From positions 1-51,028 of the forward strand of contig JACPIQ010000098.1 of assembly GCA_016188005.1 (NCBI GenBank): a stretch of DNA of 51,028 nucleotides, read 5' to 3'. A model generated the notes under the pieces. That model was not told the DNA's origin and did not search any database. It worked only from the letters and a program-made list of their open reading frames with translations. Position 1 is the first letter of the stretch. Every line of letters begins with the position of its first letter. Both the position numbers and the translations under genes were made by a program. This stretch comes from Candidatus Rokuibacteriota bacterium (GTDB taxonomy: Bacteria; Methylomirabilota; Methylomirabilia; Rokubacteriales; CSP1-6). Below are positions 17,306-24,688 of this stretch, one piece after another.

Positions 17306-18386
17306 CTACGCGTCGGCGTTCACGGCGGTCACGACCCGCGCCGGGGCGTAGAACGAGGACTCGGGCATGCCGGCGAGGCACTCGCGCGTGAACTGTATGA
17401 GGTGGTGGCTCACGAGCGCGCTGTGGACGAACTGCTCGACGCGGCCCGCAGCGAGCATCCGGACGGCCATCCGCCAGAAGGGCCGCCGGTAGTCGCCGCG
17501 GACGCCGAGGTGCCAGAAGAGGCGCCCGAGAACGCCGAGGCCGCGCCCAATGCTGCGGGGGCTCAGCCGGCGCAGGTCCACCGGGTATCGCTTGCGGCGG
17601 CGGAACGTGTGCGCCTGGGTATGGGCGTACCGCGCGTAGAGGAACTCGGCCTCGTACGCCGTCTGGATGCAGCGCCGCCACATGTCCAGCACGGTGTCAT
17701 ACGGCAGGAGGAAGTCCACGTTGGATTCGCGGCCTGCCTCCTCGCGCAGCCGGCCCGCGCGCGCGAGCCGCGCCCACAGTGGCGTCTTCGGCAGGGCATA
17801 GAGGATGTTGATAGGGACAGCCGCTCGAGAACTGGATGCTGCCCAGGAAGTACTCCGGAATCGAGACCAGGTGGTAGGCGGGCATCGGGAAGGCGGCCAG
17901 CGGCAGGCGCTCCCGCGTCGTCAGCACGATCGGCTCGGCCGGGCGCCCGCCGCCGACGTCGACCAGCTCGATCAGCCGGTCCGTCGCGTCCCCGAGCTCT
18001 CCCACGTGCAGGACATCCGCATCGGGGTACATCTCCGGGCAGGCCGACACCGAGGGCCCGCCCAACGCCACGAGCCGCCCGACGGAGTGCGCGCGCCGGA
18101 TGATGCCCTCGATGTGGGGGCGCTGCACGTGCATCCCGGAGACGAACACTGCGTCCGCCCAGCGGAAGTCGTCCTCGGCGGCCGGGCGCGCGTTCTCGTC
18201 CACGAAGCGCACGCCCCAGGCCTCGGGAAGGTACGCGGCCACGACGAGGAGGCCCTGGGGCGGCATGAACGCGCGGACGCTGCGCAGCAGCGGGTAAGCG
18301 TGGTGGAACGTGCCGAACGAGGGCGTGTAGCGGGCGAAGATGCAGAGGATATTCCGGACGTTCCGGGGCTGGTACGGGGTTCGCAT
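17306..18386 (-). pseudogene. B12-binding radical SAM protein, internally deleted and frameshifted
   Basis: The first part (18386 to about 17815) encodes a cobalamin-binding-type domain (VRNILCIFARYTPSFGTFHH ... GRLVALGGPSVSACPEMYPD) and reaches SSGCPY, the first Cys of the radical SAM CxxxCxxC cluster. It then shifts frame and runs to a stop at 17697. The other frame resumes with INILYALPKTPLW and RESNVDFLLPYDTVLDMWRR and continues to a stop at 17306, matching the C-terminal part of the same family (DUF4070-like). The two remaining cluster cysteines and about 200 residues of the barrel are missing. The gene therefore cannot make an active enzyme unless the assembly collapsed here. Confidence 0.8.
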
Positions 18387-18473
18387 CGACGCGGCACCCG
18401 ATCGTCAGTGTACCACGGGGCGCAACAGCCGTGGCGGCCGCGCCCCGGGAGACCGGGCTGCGCCCAGGTCGGC

Positions 18474-19622
18474 TCAGAGCTGGAGCAGCTTGGCCGCGAC
18501 CTCCTTCATCACCTCGTCGGCCCCGCCGCCGATGGTGCCGAGGCGCGAGTCCACGAAGGCGCGCGCGGCCGGGTTCTCCCAGATGTAGCCGGAGCCGCCG
18601 AAGAGCTGCACGCAGGTCGTGGCCACGTACTGCTTCGTGTTGGCGCAGAAGACCTTCGCCATGGACACGTCGAGCGTCACGTCCTCGCCGCGCACCATCT
18701 TGCGGATGCAGCGGTGGGCCATCTCCTGGGCCGCCGTGATCTGGATCATCATCTCGACGAACTTGAAGCGGTTCACCTGCATCTTGGCGAGCGGCTTGCC
18801 GAAGGCCACCCGCTGCTGGGCATGGGCCAGCGTGAGCTCCCAGAGGCGGCGGGCGGACACCGGAGAGGTCACGACCGGCACCATGCGCTCGTCCTGGAAC
18901 TGCGCCATCTGCTGCTGGAAGCCGCGGTTCGGGTGGCCGATGGTGTTCGTCACGGGGACGCGCACGTCGTCGAAGAAGAGGAGCCCGGTGTCTGATCCCC
19001 GGTTGCCGATCTTGTCGAGCAGCCGGAAGGAGAAGCCCGGCGTGTCGGTGGGCACGATGATCTGGGTGTAGCCCCCGTAGCCCGCGCCGGGGTCGGTCAC
19101 GGCCAGGAGACAGAGCCAGTCGGCGTTGGCGGTGTTGGTGATGAACATCTTCGAGCCGTTGATCACCCAGTCCGCGCCGTCCCGCACGGCCCGCGTCTTG
19201 ATGCCGGCCACGTCGGAGCCGGCCCCGGGCTCGGTGACGGCGATGGCCGCCACCTGCTCGCCCGCGATCGCCGGCACCAGGTACCGCTGCTTCAGCTCCT
19301 CGCTGCCGAAGTGGTGGAGGGCCGGCGTGGCCATGTCCGTCTGGACGCTGATGCCCATGGCGACGCCCGAGTTGTCGCAGAGGGCGAGCTCCTCGAGGAA
19401 CACCGCCTGGTAGGAGTAGTCGAGCCCCTGCCCCCCGTACTTCGGGTCGTAGCGGATCCCGAGCAGCCCCAGCTCGCCGAGCCGCCGGAAGATCGCCTTG
19501 TCGGGCCGCCCCATCTCGTCGAACTCGCGCGCGCGGGGGGCGAGCTCCGCCTGGACGAACTTCCGCACCACCGCGCGGAACTGCTGGTGCTCCGGACTGC
19601 CATAGATGTCCTCGCCTGCCAT
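18474..19622 (-). CDS. Acyl-CoA dehydrogenase
   Basis: FAD enzyme of 382 residues oxidising acyl-CoA thioesters to enoyl-CoA in fatty or branched/amino-acid catabolism, passing electrons to ETF. Signatures are AIAVTEPGAGSDVAGIKT, WVINGSKMFITNTANAD and the C-terminal QLFGGSGYIWENPAARAFVD. AGGAGG lies 4 nt before the ATG. It is divergent from an Lrp/AsnC regulator 105 bp away, a common arrangement for local control; the intergenic has a TATCAT hexamer (19669-19664) as a possible -10. Chain-length specificity cannot be read. Confidence 0.9.
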   Translation of the reverse strand: MAGEDIYGSPEHQQFRAVVRKFVQAELAPRAREFDEMGRPDKAIFRRLGELGLLGIRYDPKYGGQGLDYSYQAVFLEELALCDNSGVAMGISVQTDMATPALHHFGSEELKQRYLVPAIAGEQVAAIAVTEPGAGSDVAGIKTRAVRDGADWVINGSKMFITNTANADWLCLLAVTDPGAGYGGYTQIIVPTDTPGFSFRLLDKIGNRGSDTGLLFFDDVRVPVTNTIGHPNRGFQQQMAQFQDERMVPVVTSPVSARRLWELTLAHAQQRVAFGKPLAKMQVNRFKFVEMMIQITAAQEMAHRCIRKMVRGEDVTLDVSMAKVFCANTKQYVATTCVQLFGGSGYIWENPAARAFVDSRLGTIGGGADEVMKEVAAKLLQL

Positions 19623-19727
19623 AGGGCCTCCTGTCCCGTCTCGCCGCCGGCGGCTCCCGTGTCATGATAGCCCAGCGTGTCGGCCGAGGACATGGGATCG
19701 CGCACCTCACCTCACAGGAGGCATGAC

Positions 19728-20213
19728 ATGGCGCTCAAGGGGCTGGATGACATCGACTCCCGGATCCTCACGGAGCTGCAGAAGAACGGCCGCGTCCCGA
19801 ACATCGAGCTGGCCGACACGGTGGGGCTCTCGCCCTCGCAGTGCCTGCGGCGGCTGCGGCGCATCGAGGGGCTGGGGATCGTCCGGGGCTATACCACGCT
19901 CCTGTCCACGGAGGCCCTGGGGCTCGGCGTCACCGCCTTCACCCGGGTCTCGGTGGAGAAGCACGGGCGGGCGCCGAGCCAGGCCTTCGAGCGCGGCGTG
20001 CAGCGGATCCCGGAGGTGCTGGAGTGCTACTCGCTCACGGGCGAGGCCGACTACCTGCTGCGCGTGGTCGCGCCCGACCTCACCGGCTACTCCGGCGTCC
20101 TGACAGGCAAGATCATGCCGCTGCCAGGCATCACCAGCGTCAACAGCGCGCTGGTGCTGCGGGAGATCAAGCACGTCACGGCGCTGCCGCTGCAGTACGC
20201 GCGGCGCGGCTGA
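19728..20213 (+). CDS. Lrp/AsnC-family transcriptional regulator
   Basis: A 161-residue feast/famine regulator: N-terminal helix-turn-helix (LDDIDSRILTELQKNGRVPN ... SPSQCLRRLRRIEGLGIV) and a C-terminal RAM ligand domain (VLECYSLTGEADYLLRVVAP). AGGAGG is 6 nt before the ATG at 19728; an upstream in-frame ATG at 19677 lacks an SD and adds unlike residues. It probably senses an amino acid and controls itself and the divergent acyl-CoA dehydrogenase gene. Confidence 0.92.
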   Translation: MALKGLDDIDSRILTELQKNGRVPNIELADTVGLSPSQCLRRLRRIEGLGIVRGYTTLLSTEALGLGVTAFTRVSVEKHGRAPSQAFERGVQRIPEVLECYSLTGEADYLLRVVAPDLTGYSGVLTGKIMPLPGITSVNSALVLREIKHVTALPLQYARRG

Positions 20214-20220
20214 GGACCCG

Positions 20221-20242
20221 GGGCGGCGGCCCGGGGCCGCCC
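20221..20242. terminator. Hairpin between convergent lrp and radical SAM genes
   Basis: GGGCGGC (20221-20227) pairs with GCCGCCC (20236-20242) around an 8-nt loop, 8 bp past the lrp stop and 19 bp before the radical SAM stop. There is no T-run; it could serve both strands. In such GC-rich DNA short hairpins also arise by chance. Confidence 0.35.
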
Positions 20243-20261
20243 GCCCCCGCGCCGGCCCGGA

Positions 20262-21203
20262 CTACGACGTGGCCGGGCGCAGGAGCCGGCGCGCGCGATC
20301 CTCCGGTGCGGGGTGGCCGTCACCGACGCCGAGCTTCGCCGCGAGACTGAAGACCACCCAGGCGCCGCAGCGGCCACAGTCCACGTCGTTGCCGTAGCAG
20401 CAGAAGGGCGTGACGAAGTGGTCACCCTCCATCCAGAGCGGGAGCACGTTGGCCTGAGAGGGACAGGCGGCCGTGACCCGGTCGCAATGGGGCGGCAGCA
20501 TGAGCTCGAGGCTCCGGGTCGCGTTGCGGATGAAGCCGCCATATCGCGCCTTGAGACGCATCACCTCGCGCACCGCCCAGGCGCGCTCCTCGTTGGTGGC
20601 CCAGGCGTCCTCGCCGGCGTCGGCCGCGCGCGGGACGTAGAAGGAGAAGGTCATCCAGCCGACGCGTGTACCCTGAAGCGCCAGGACGAGCTCCTCCAGG
20701 CGCTGCTGGTTGCGCCCGGTCACGACGCATTGGACCTGGACCGGCGTCGAGAAGCCGGCCGGGAGCTGGGCGAGGTTGCGGAGGACACGGCGGTAGGTGC
20801 CCCGGCCCCGGATCGCGTCGTTGAGCTCCTCGGGGCCGTCGAGGCTCACCACGTAGAGCACGTCGGGGCCGAAGTCCACCAGCGGCGCCGTGCCGTTGGT
20901 GGTGACGGTGCTGCGCGCGAAGAGGCGCACCCCCTCGGCGAGGAGGCGGGGGCGCAGGAGCGGCTCGCCGCCCATCCAGAGCATGGACACGATCCCATGG
21001 CGGTCGCGCAGCCCGGCCAGGGTCTCGAGAATGGCCCCATCCGGCATCTCCTCCCGGACCGAGGCGGGCTCCTCGTTGGGGTTGCCGTCGCGGAAGACGA
21101 AGCAGTGCTGGCAGGAGAGGTTGCAACGGTTGGTGATGTTCACCATCGCGGCGGGGTAGCGGGCGTCCTCGCGGTAATGCCCCCTGAGCGTGGCCCTGAT
21201 CAT
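20262..21203 (-). CDS. Radical SAM protein paired with an FmdE-domain protein
   Basis: A 313-residue radical SAM enzyme with the cluster motif NRCNLSCQHC (Cx3Cx2C), followed by MLWMGGEPLLRP (the GGEP SAM-binding motif) and DVLYVVSLDGPEE. Near the C terminus a cysteine group (TPFCCYGNDVDCGRCGAW) suggests a SPASM/twitch-like auxiliary Fe-S site. The ATG at 21203 overlaps the stop of the FmdE-like gene (ATGA), so both are made together. SPASM enzymes often modify peptides or proteins, but no precursor peptide is visible nearby; the reaction is unknown. Confidence 0.82.
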   Translation of the reverse strand: MIRATLRGHYREDARYPAAMVNITNRCNLSCQHCFVFRDGNPNEEPASVREEMPDGAILETLAGLRDRHGIVSMLWMGGEPLLRPRLLAEGVRLFARSTVTTNGTAPLVDFGPDVLYVVSLDGPEELNDAIRGRGTYRRVLRNLAQLPAGFSTPVQVQCVVTGRNQQRLEELVLALQGTRVGWMTFSFYVPRAADAGEDAWATNEERAWAVREVMRLKARYGGFIRNATRSLELMLPPHCDRVTAACPSQANVLPLWMEGDHFVTPFCCYGNDVDCGRCGAWVVFSLAAKLGVGDGHPAPEDRARRLLRPATS

Positions 21204-21799
21204 GGCTCGGACGTCCTGGCCAGCTGGACGACGCGGGCCGGATCGCCGGTGAGGATGTCGCGCACCCGCGCCTGCCACAGCGCTCCGAAGCGCCGCTGCT
21301 CCTCCGCCGTCGCGCGGCCGCCGAGGGCGGCGACCATGAGCGGCGACATCTCCGGGGCGGGCGGCACGGAGGCGGGGCTGTAGGTCACCTCCACCGCAGC
21401 CCCCGTGTCCACGCGCCGGAACCTCACCTGTCCCCGGAGGGCGGGGTCGAATGTCAGCAGGTCCTTCCGCCGGAACTTCCCCATGAGCCCGCCAAACCCC
21501 GTCTGCGGCGCGGCGCCGGTCAGGAGCGCGATCACCTGCGCCATGGGGCCGGTCCCGCCGTCGTCCGGCGGCCCGCCCATCGTGACCTCGAGATCGCCGC
21601 GCACCCCGACCCCGTCGGGGTAGAGGCCCCGGAGGGCGACGGCGGTCATCAGGTAGGCGCCGGCCACGGTGGGACACGAGTGCCCCGCCAGCTTCACCGC
21701 GTCCTCGTACGTGTAGCGGAATGTCCCGCCCGGCTCGAGCGCCCCGAGCAGCTCCGCCAGCGGATCCCGCATCGTCACGACCGGCCCGATCTCAGCCAC
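21200..21799 (-). CDS. FmdE-domain protein
   Basis: A 199-residue protein with the FmdE-type motif [20 protein letters not shown], known from a protein of molybdenum formylmethanofuran dehydrogenase operons. The family has a Cys/His metal site of uncertain function. I place the GTG start at 21799 because GGAGG lies 6 nt upstream; the frame is open farther back without an SD. Its stop overlaps the radical SAM start. No formylmethanofuran dehydrogenase genes are present here, so the name only describes the domain. Confidence 0.75.
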   Translation of the reverse strand: MAEIGPVVTMRDPLAELLGALEPGGTFRYTYEDAVKLAGHSCPTVAGAYLMTAVALRGLYPDGVGVRGDLEVTMGGPPDDGGTGPMAQVIALLTGAAPQTGFGGLMGKFRRKDLLTFDPALRGQVRFRRVDTGAAVEVTYSPASVPPAPEMSPLMVAALGGRATAEEQRRFGALWQARVRDILTGDPARVVQLARTSEP

Positions 21800-21905
21800 G
21801 GTCCCCCTCCGCCGCGTGCCGCTTCCGGACTCTGTTCCACCACGTGCCCCCAAGCCTAGCACGAGGCTGCGGCTGACCGCGTCGCCTCCTGGCGGCATCG
21901 TCGGG

Positions 21906-22150
21906 GGCCACCGCGATGACCTGGCGGGTCATGATCTCCGTGGCGGCCCCGTCGAGGGGCGCGCCCCGGGGGCAGTGACGCCCCTCACATCGCACTCGCT
22001 CACGACGCCGGCGAGGGCGCCCTGGGGGCCGACGACGGCCGCGATGGACCTGTGGGCCTCCACGAGCCTCGTCGCCGCCTGGCGGAATGTGCAGGTCACG
22101 TCGACGGTCGGGACAGCTTCCATGAGGCCGGCGGCGGTGCGGCCGCCGCC
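21906..22150 (-). pseudogene. CBS-domain relic, related to the GDH-CBS C terminus
   Basis: The reverse strand encodes [20 protein letters not shown] and [20 protein letters not shown], then shifts frame and resumes as [14 protein letters not shown]. The same order occurs in the CBS tail of the glutamate dehydrogenase at 32372-34258 (GRTAADLMEPIPTVAVTCTF ... [14 protein letters not shown]), and nucleotide identity is obvious by eye. One frameshift and the loss of the second CBS half make it a broken copy or a relic of a related gene. It explains most of the gap between the FmdE-like and hicB genes. Confidence 0.75.
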
Positions 22151-22244
22151 TCCGCGCCGCCTGCATCGCGGAACCCAGGGGCGCATGTGTTCGCCGGGCG
22201 AGCGACGGAGCCCGGCATGCGGGGAATGAGCCCGCTGGTGGTGC

Positions 22245-22250
22245 TATACT
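22245..22250 (+). promoter_or_regulatory. -10 element of hicBA, predicting a leaderless mRNA
   Basis: TATACT ends at 22250, so the expected +1 is 22257, which is the G of the hicB GTG. No -35 match is clear. No SD precedes the GTG, which fits translation of a leaderless transcript. Confidence 0.5.
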
Positions 22251-22256
22251 GGCGCC

Positions 22257-22481
22257 GTGGCTCAGGACAAGAGCTTGAATGTCTACAAGATCGTCCTGTA
22301 TCGCCAGGACGACGGCTCCTGGGTCGCTGAGGTGCCGGCCATCGCCGGATGTTACGCGCTCATGCCGACCCGCGAAGAGGCCTTGGCGGAGCTCAGCCAC
22401 GTCTTCGACATGATCGCGGAGGAGTTCCTCGAGCGAGGAACCCCGCTCCCCGAGGACACCACCGAAATCGTGAATGCCTAG
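22257..22481 (+). CDS. hicB: HicB-like antitoxin
   Basis: A 74-residue HicB-type antitoxin with the partial RNase H-like fold: [20 protein letters not shown] followed by [20 protein letters not shown]. It lacks the C-terminal DNA-binding domain found in longer HicB, so autoregulation would need another route. It neutralises the HicA RNase encoded next, whose start overlaps its end by 8 nt. The GTG start coincides with the predicted transcription start. This antitoxin-first order is common. Confidence 0.85.
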   Translation: MAQDKSLNVYKIVLYRQDDGSWVAEVPAIAGCYALMPTREEALAELSHVFDMIAEEFLERGTPLPEDTTEIVNA

Positions 22482-22689
22482 CGCCACAGCGCTGGATTTC
22501 CAGCGTGTGGCGCGCCGGCTTGGTTTCGTCCAGCGGCGTCAGACAGGCAGCCACGAGCGCTGGAATCATCCCGACGGGCGAGCCGTGACCATCCCGCTGC
22601 ACGGCGGCCGTGACATCGGGCCCCCACTCTTCTACAAGATCCTGCGCCAACTCGTCATCTCGGTGGAAGAGTTCGAGCGCCTGCGCTGA
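22474..22689 (+). CDS. hicA: HicA-like mRNA interferase toxin
   Basis: A 71-residue HicA with the dsRBD-like fold. It includes [20 protein letters not shown], in which the His of GSHxxW is the catalytic residue, and the C-terminal helix [20 protein letters not shown]. It cleaves mRNA when free of HicB. It appears intact, with catalytic His and a normal length, although it sits in a region full of broken mobile genes. Such modules often stabilise islands. Confidence 0.88.
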   Translation: MPSATALDFQRVARRLGFVQRRQTGSHERWNHPDGRAVTIPLHGGRDIGPPLFYKILRQLVISVEEFERLR

Positions 22690-22864
22690 GCCAGTGGCCA
22701 GGGGCAAGTCTCCCGGCCCGACACCGGCGCATCTGCGACCGGGACGCGCGCCTCGACCGAGCGTTCACCTTTGGGTGTGTGCGCCGACGCTCAGCCGTCG
22801 TACCCAGGAGCATGGCGCTTGCCCACCCCACGGTTAGGAGTTGTCATAGAACAAGTGGACCCAA
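22690..22864. other. Gap between hicA and the transposase remnant
   Basis: No coding sequence, repeat or promoter that I can support. The left end of the former insertion sequence probably lies in this stretch, but I cannot identify terminal repeats. Confidence 0.4.
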
Positions 22865-23236
22865 TTACGTTCGCGAGCGCACCGGGTGGATGGTGTAGTT
22901 CCAGTCTCTGCGGAAGCGATGGGGCGTCAGCGTGAGGTGAGCCATCTGCGCGTCCGAGATCGCTTGGCCCTTCGGGTACGTCCCGCGATCCAGTTCACAG
23001 CGCACGCGCAGGCCGGCGGTGGTGCGGGTGGAGCCGATGAGATTCACGATCACGGCCAGGCTGATCAGCGGCTGCCCGCGCCAGTTGGTGCTGATGTACG
23101 AGAAGAGACGATGCTCGATCTTGGTCCATTTGCTGGTCCCGGGGGGAAAGTGACACACGGTGATCGTGAGCCCCGTGCGGTTGGCCAACTGTTGGAGTTC
23201 CCACTTCCACAGCCGGACCCGCGTCCCGTTGCTACC
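22865..23236 (-). mobile_element. Remnant of an ISAzo13-family transposase (C-terminal part)
   Basis: The reverse strand reads from GSNGTRVRLWKWELQQLANR through GLTITVCHFPPGTSKWTKIE, HRLFSYISTNWRGQPL and the end RDWNYTIHPVRSRT. These are the DDE-domain C-terminal signatures of ISAzo13-type transposases, including the catalytic Glu in KxEHRLFS. The frame is intact to its stop at 22865 but its upstream two thirds are gone: it abuts the recombinase relic at 23236. It is therefore a dead fragment, not a mobile unit. Confidence 0.85.
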
Positions 23237-23354
23237 CCAGGACCCGGGGCTGGATCATGGTTGTGCCCATGTCCCGGTGTCCGAAGAGCTCCTGGGCGGT
23301 GCGGATGTTGTGGGCGTCTTCCCGCATATGGGTTGCGAAGAGGGCCGGAGGGTG
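23232..23354 (-). pseudogene. C-terminal relic of a tyrosine recombinase/integrase
   Basis: The reverse strand encodes LFATHMREDAHNIRTAQELF and GHRDMGTTMIQPRVLG before a stop. This matches the integron/XerC-type C terminus (RHSFATH, GHxx, MIYTHVL). The second His/Arg box is decayed and the nucleophilic Tyr position reads Gln in MIQPRVL, so it cannot be catalytic. Upstream sequence is unreadable. It joins the ISAzo13 fragment directly and lies about 360 bp from a tRNA 3' half, pointing to an eroded island. Confidence 0.7.
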
Positions 23355-23713
23355 TAGGGGCTGCCGCGCTTGGCGCGGGCGAGGCGGCAGGGACGGGGCG
23401 CCTCGGGAGAGAGCCGGACTCGTGGGCCACGGTTGCTCATGCTCGCCAGCCTCCGGCCGGGCGCGCGAACGGCGCGGGCAATCCTCGCAGCGTCATGGCG
23501 TGATCTCCCTCTCGGTCGGGACGCGCCGACTATAGGGCATGGGTCCGAACTGGGCAATCGCGCGCCCGCCGGTGCCGAAATAGTGCCACTCGCACTGTCA
23601 CTCGGGCTCGCCAGCAATCACGCTGCCAACTCTCGGAACGCTGGGTAACCCTCCGGCGCCTCTCGCTGTTTCTCGCTCGCGCTCACTCCCGGTGGTTCAC
23701 GGTGGAATGCCCC
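23355..23713. other. Gap between integrase relic and tRNA fragment
   Basis: No gene is supported. It holds a minus-strand promoter-like pair at 23529-23557 and a GAGGGAG-preceded ATG (23496) that opens only a 19-codon frame. The remainder looks like decayed integrase-gene sequence without a readable frame. Confidence 0.4.
23529..23557 (-). promoter_or_regulatory. Putative promoter facing the integrase relic
   Basis: On the minus strand TTGCCC (23557-23552) and TATAGT (23534-23529) are separated by exactly 17 bp. The predicted start is near 23522. It points into the decayed recombinase and may be its former promoter. Confidence 0.4.
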
Positions 23714-23766
23714 TGGACGGCCTTCCAAGCCGCGGGGCGTGGGTTCGAATCCCTCCGGGCCCGCCA
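23714..23766 (+). other. tRNA 3' half (attachment-site-like fragment)
   Basis: An anticodon stem-loop CGGC-CTTCCAA-GCCG (anticodon UCC), a T-arm with loop TTCGAAT, and an acceptor 3' strand CGGGCCC followed by GCCA are clear. The matching 5' acceptor strand GGGCCCG is absent. The preceding D-arm-like sequence has about seven extra bases before the anticodon stem, and the T-stem carries a T-T mismatch. It is therefore not a normal tRNA gene; such 3' halves are typical of island integration sites. The anticodon reads Gly, though the body also resembles tRNA-Arg. Confidence 0.6.
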
Positions 23767-23830
23767 CACCCCTTCGGTCCCGACTCCCCATCCGAGCCCG
23801 CCGGCCCGCCGCCCCGCACGAGCGGCGCCA

Positions 23831-24688
23831 TCACGCGCCGAAGCGGCCGAGCCCGGGGCGGAAGCGCGGGTCGAAGAGGTCCCGCAGGAGGTCGCCGACG
23901 GCGTTCAGCGCGAAGAGCGTGAGGGCCAGCACGCCGCCCGGGAGCAGCGTGATCCAGGGCGCGGTGCGGAGGAAGGGCAGTCCCTCCTCCACGAGCTGGC
24001 CGAGGCTCACCGCGGGCGGGGGGACGCCGAGGCCGAGGAACGAGAGCGTCGCCTCCGCGCGCACCACGTAGACGAACGTGAGCGTCGTCTGGATGAGCAT
24101 GGGTCCCAGCGCGTTCGGCAGCACATGGTGGAGGAGGATGGCGCGGACGGGGCTCCCGAGCGCCCGCGCCGCCTCCACGTACTCGCGCTCCCGGATGGCG
24201 AGGACCGCCCCGCGGACGACGCGGGCGAAGGGCGGCGCGTAGACGATGGCGAGCGCGAGGGAGAGGCTGCCGATGCCGCTGCCAGCGACGGTGACGAACG
24301 CCAGCGCGAGCAGGATCCCGGGGAACGAGAGCACGAGGTCGACCACGCGCATGAGCACCAAATCGACCCAGCGCCCGAGGTAGCCGGAGACGAGCCCGAG
24401 AGCGGTGCCGCTCACGAGGCTCGCCGCCGACACGATACCGCCGATGAGGAGCGACAGGCGCAGGCCGTGGAGGACGCGGCTCAGGATGTCCCGCCCGTAG
24501 CGGTCGGTGCCGAGGAGGTGCCCGCCGCCGGGGGCCCGGAGCCGCTCCCGCACATCCTGCGTGAGCGGATCGGCGGGAGCGAGAAGGTCCGCCCCGAGGC
24601 TCCCGATCGCCACCACCGCCAGGAGGAGGATGGCGAGGGCGGTGGGGGGCGAGCACGCCGCCGCCCGGAGCGTGGCCGCCCTAGCCAT
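23831..24688 (-). CDS. Peptide/nickel-type ABC transporter permease (DppC-like)
   Basis: A 285-residue inner-membrane permease: N-terminal helix, then HLLGTDRYGRDILSRVLHGL (the family's GTDxxGRD motif), and the EAA loop YVEAARALGSPVRAILLHHV, ending NAVGDLLRDLFDPRFRP. The ATG lies within the end of the dppB-like gene (8-nt overlap). It is the last gene of the operon. The two ATPase genes that normally follow are missing; the mobile-DNA remnants begin instead. Confidence 0.92.
   Translation of the reverse strand: MARAATLRAAACSPPTALAILLLAVVAIGSLGADLLAPADPLTQDVRERLRAPGGGHLLGTDRYGRDILSRVLHGLRLSLLIGGIVSAASLVSGTALGLVSGYLGRWVDLVLMRVVDLVLSFPGILLALAFVTVAGSGIGSLSLALAIVYAPPFARVVRGAVLAIREREYVEAARALGSPVRAILLHHVLPNALGPMLIQTTLTFVYVVRAEATLSFLGLGVPPPAVSLGQLVEEGLPFLRTAPWITLLPGGVLALTLFALNAVGDLLRDLFDPRFRPGLGRFGA

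Noticed and set aside
22865-23236. A complete insertion sequence
   Set aside because: Only the transposase C terminus is present, terminal inverted repeats and target duplications were not found, and it abuts another relic directly.
23255-23617. Minus-strand 120-codon frame over the integrase relic
   Set aside because: It runs in a different frame from the one that encodes the recognisable recombinase motifs and shows no family features.
23714-23766. A normal tRNA-Gly gene
   Set aside because: The 5' acceptor strand complementary to CGGGCCC is absent and the spacing between D-arm-like and anticodon stems is about 7 nt too long; only the 3' half fits.
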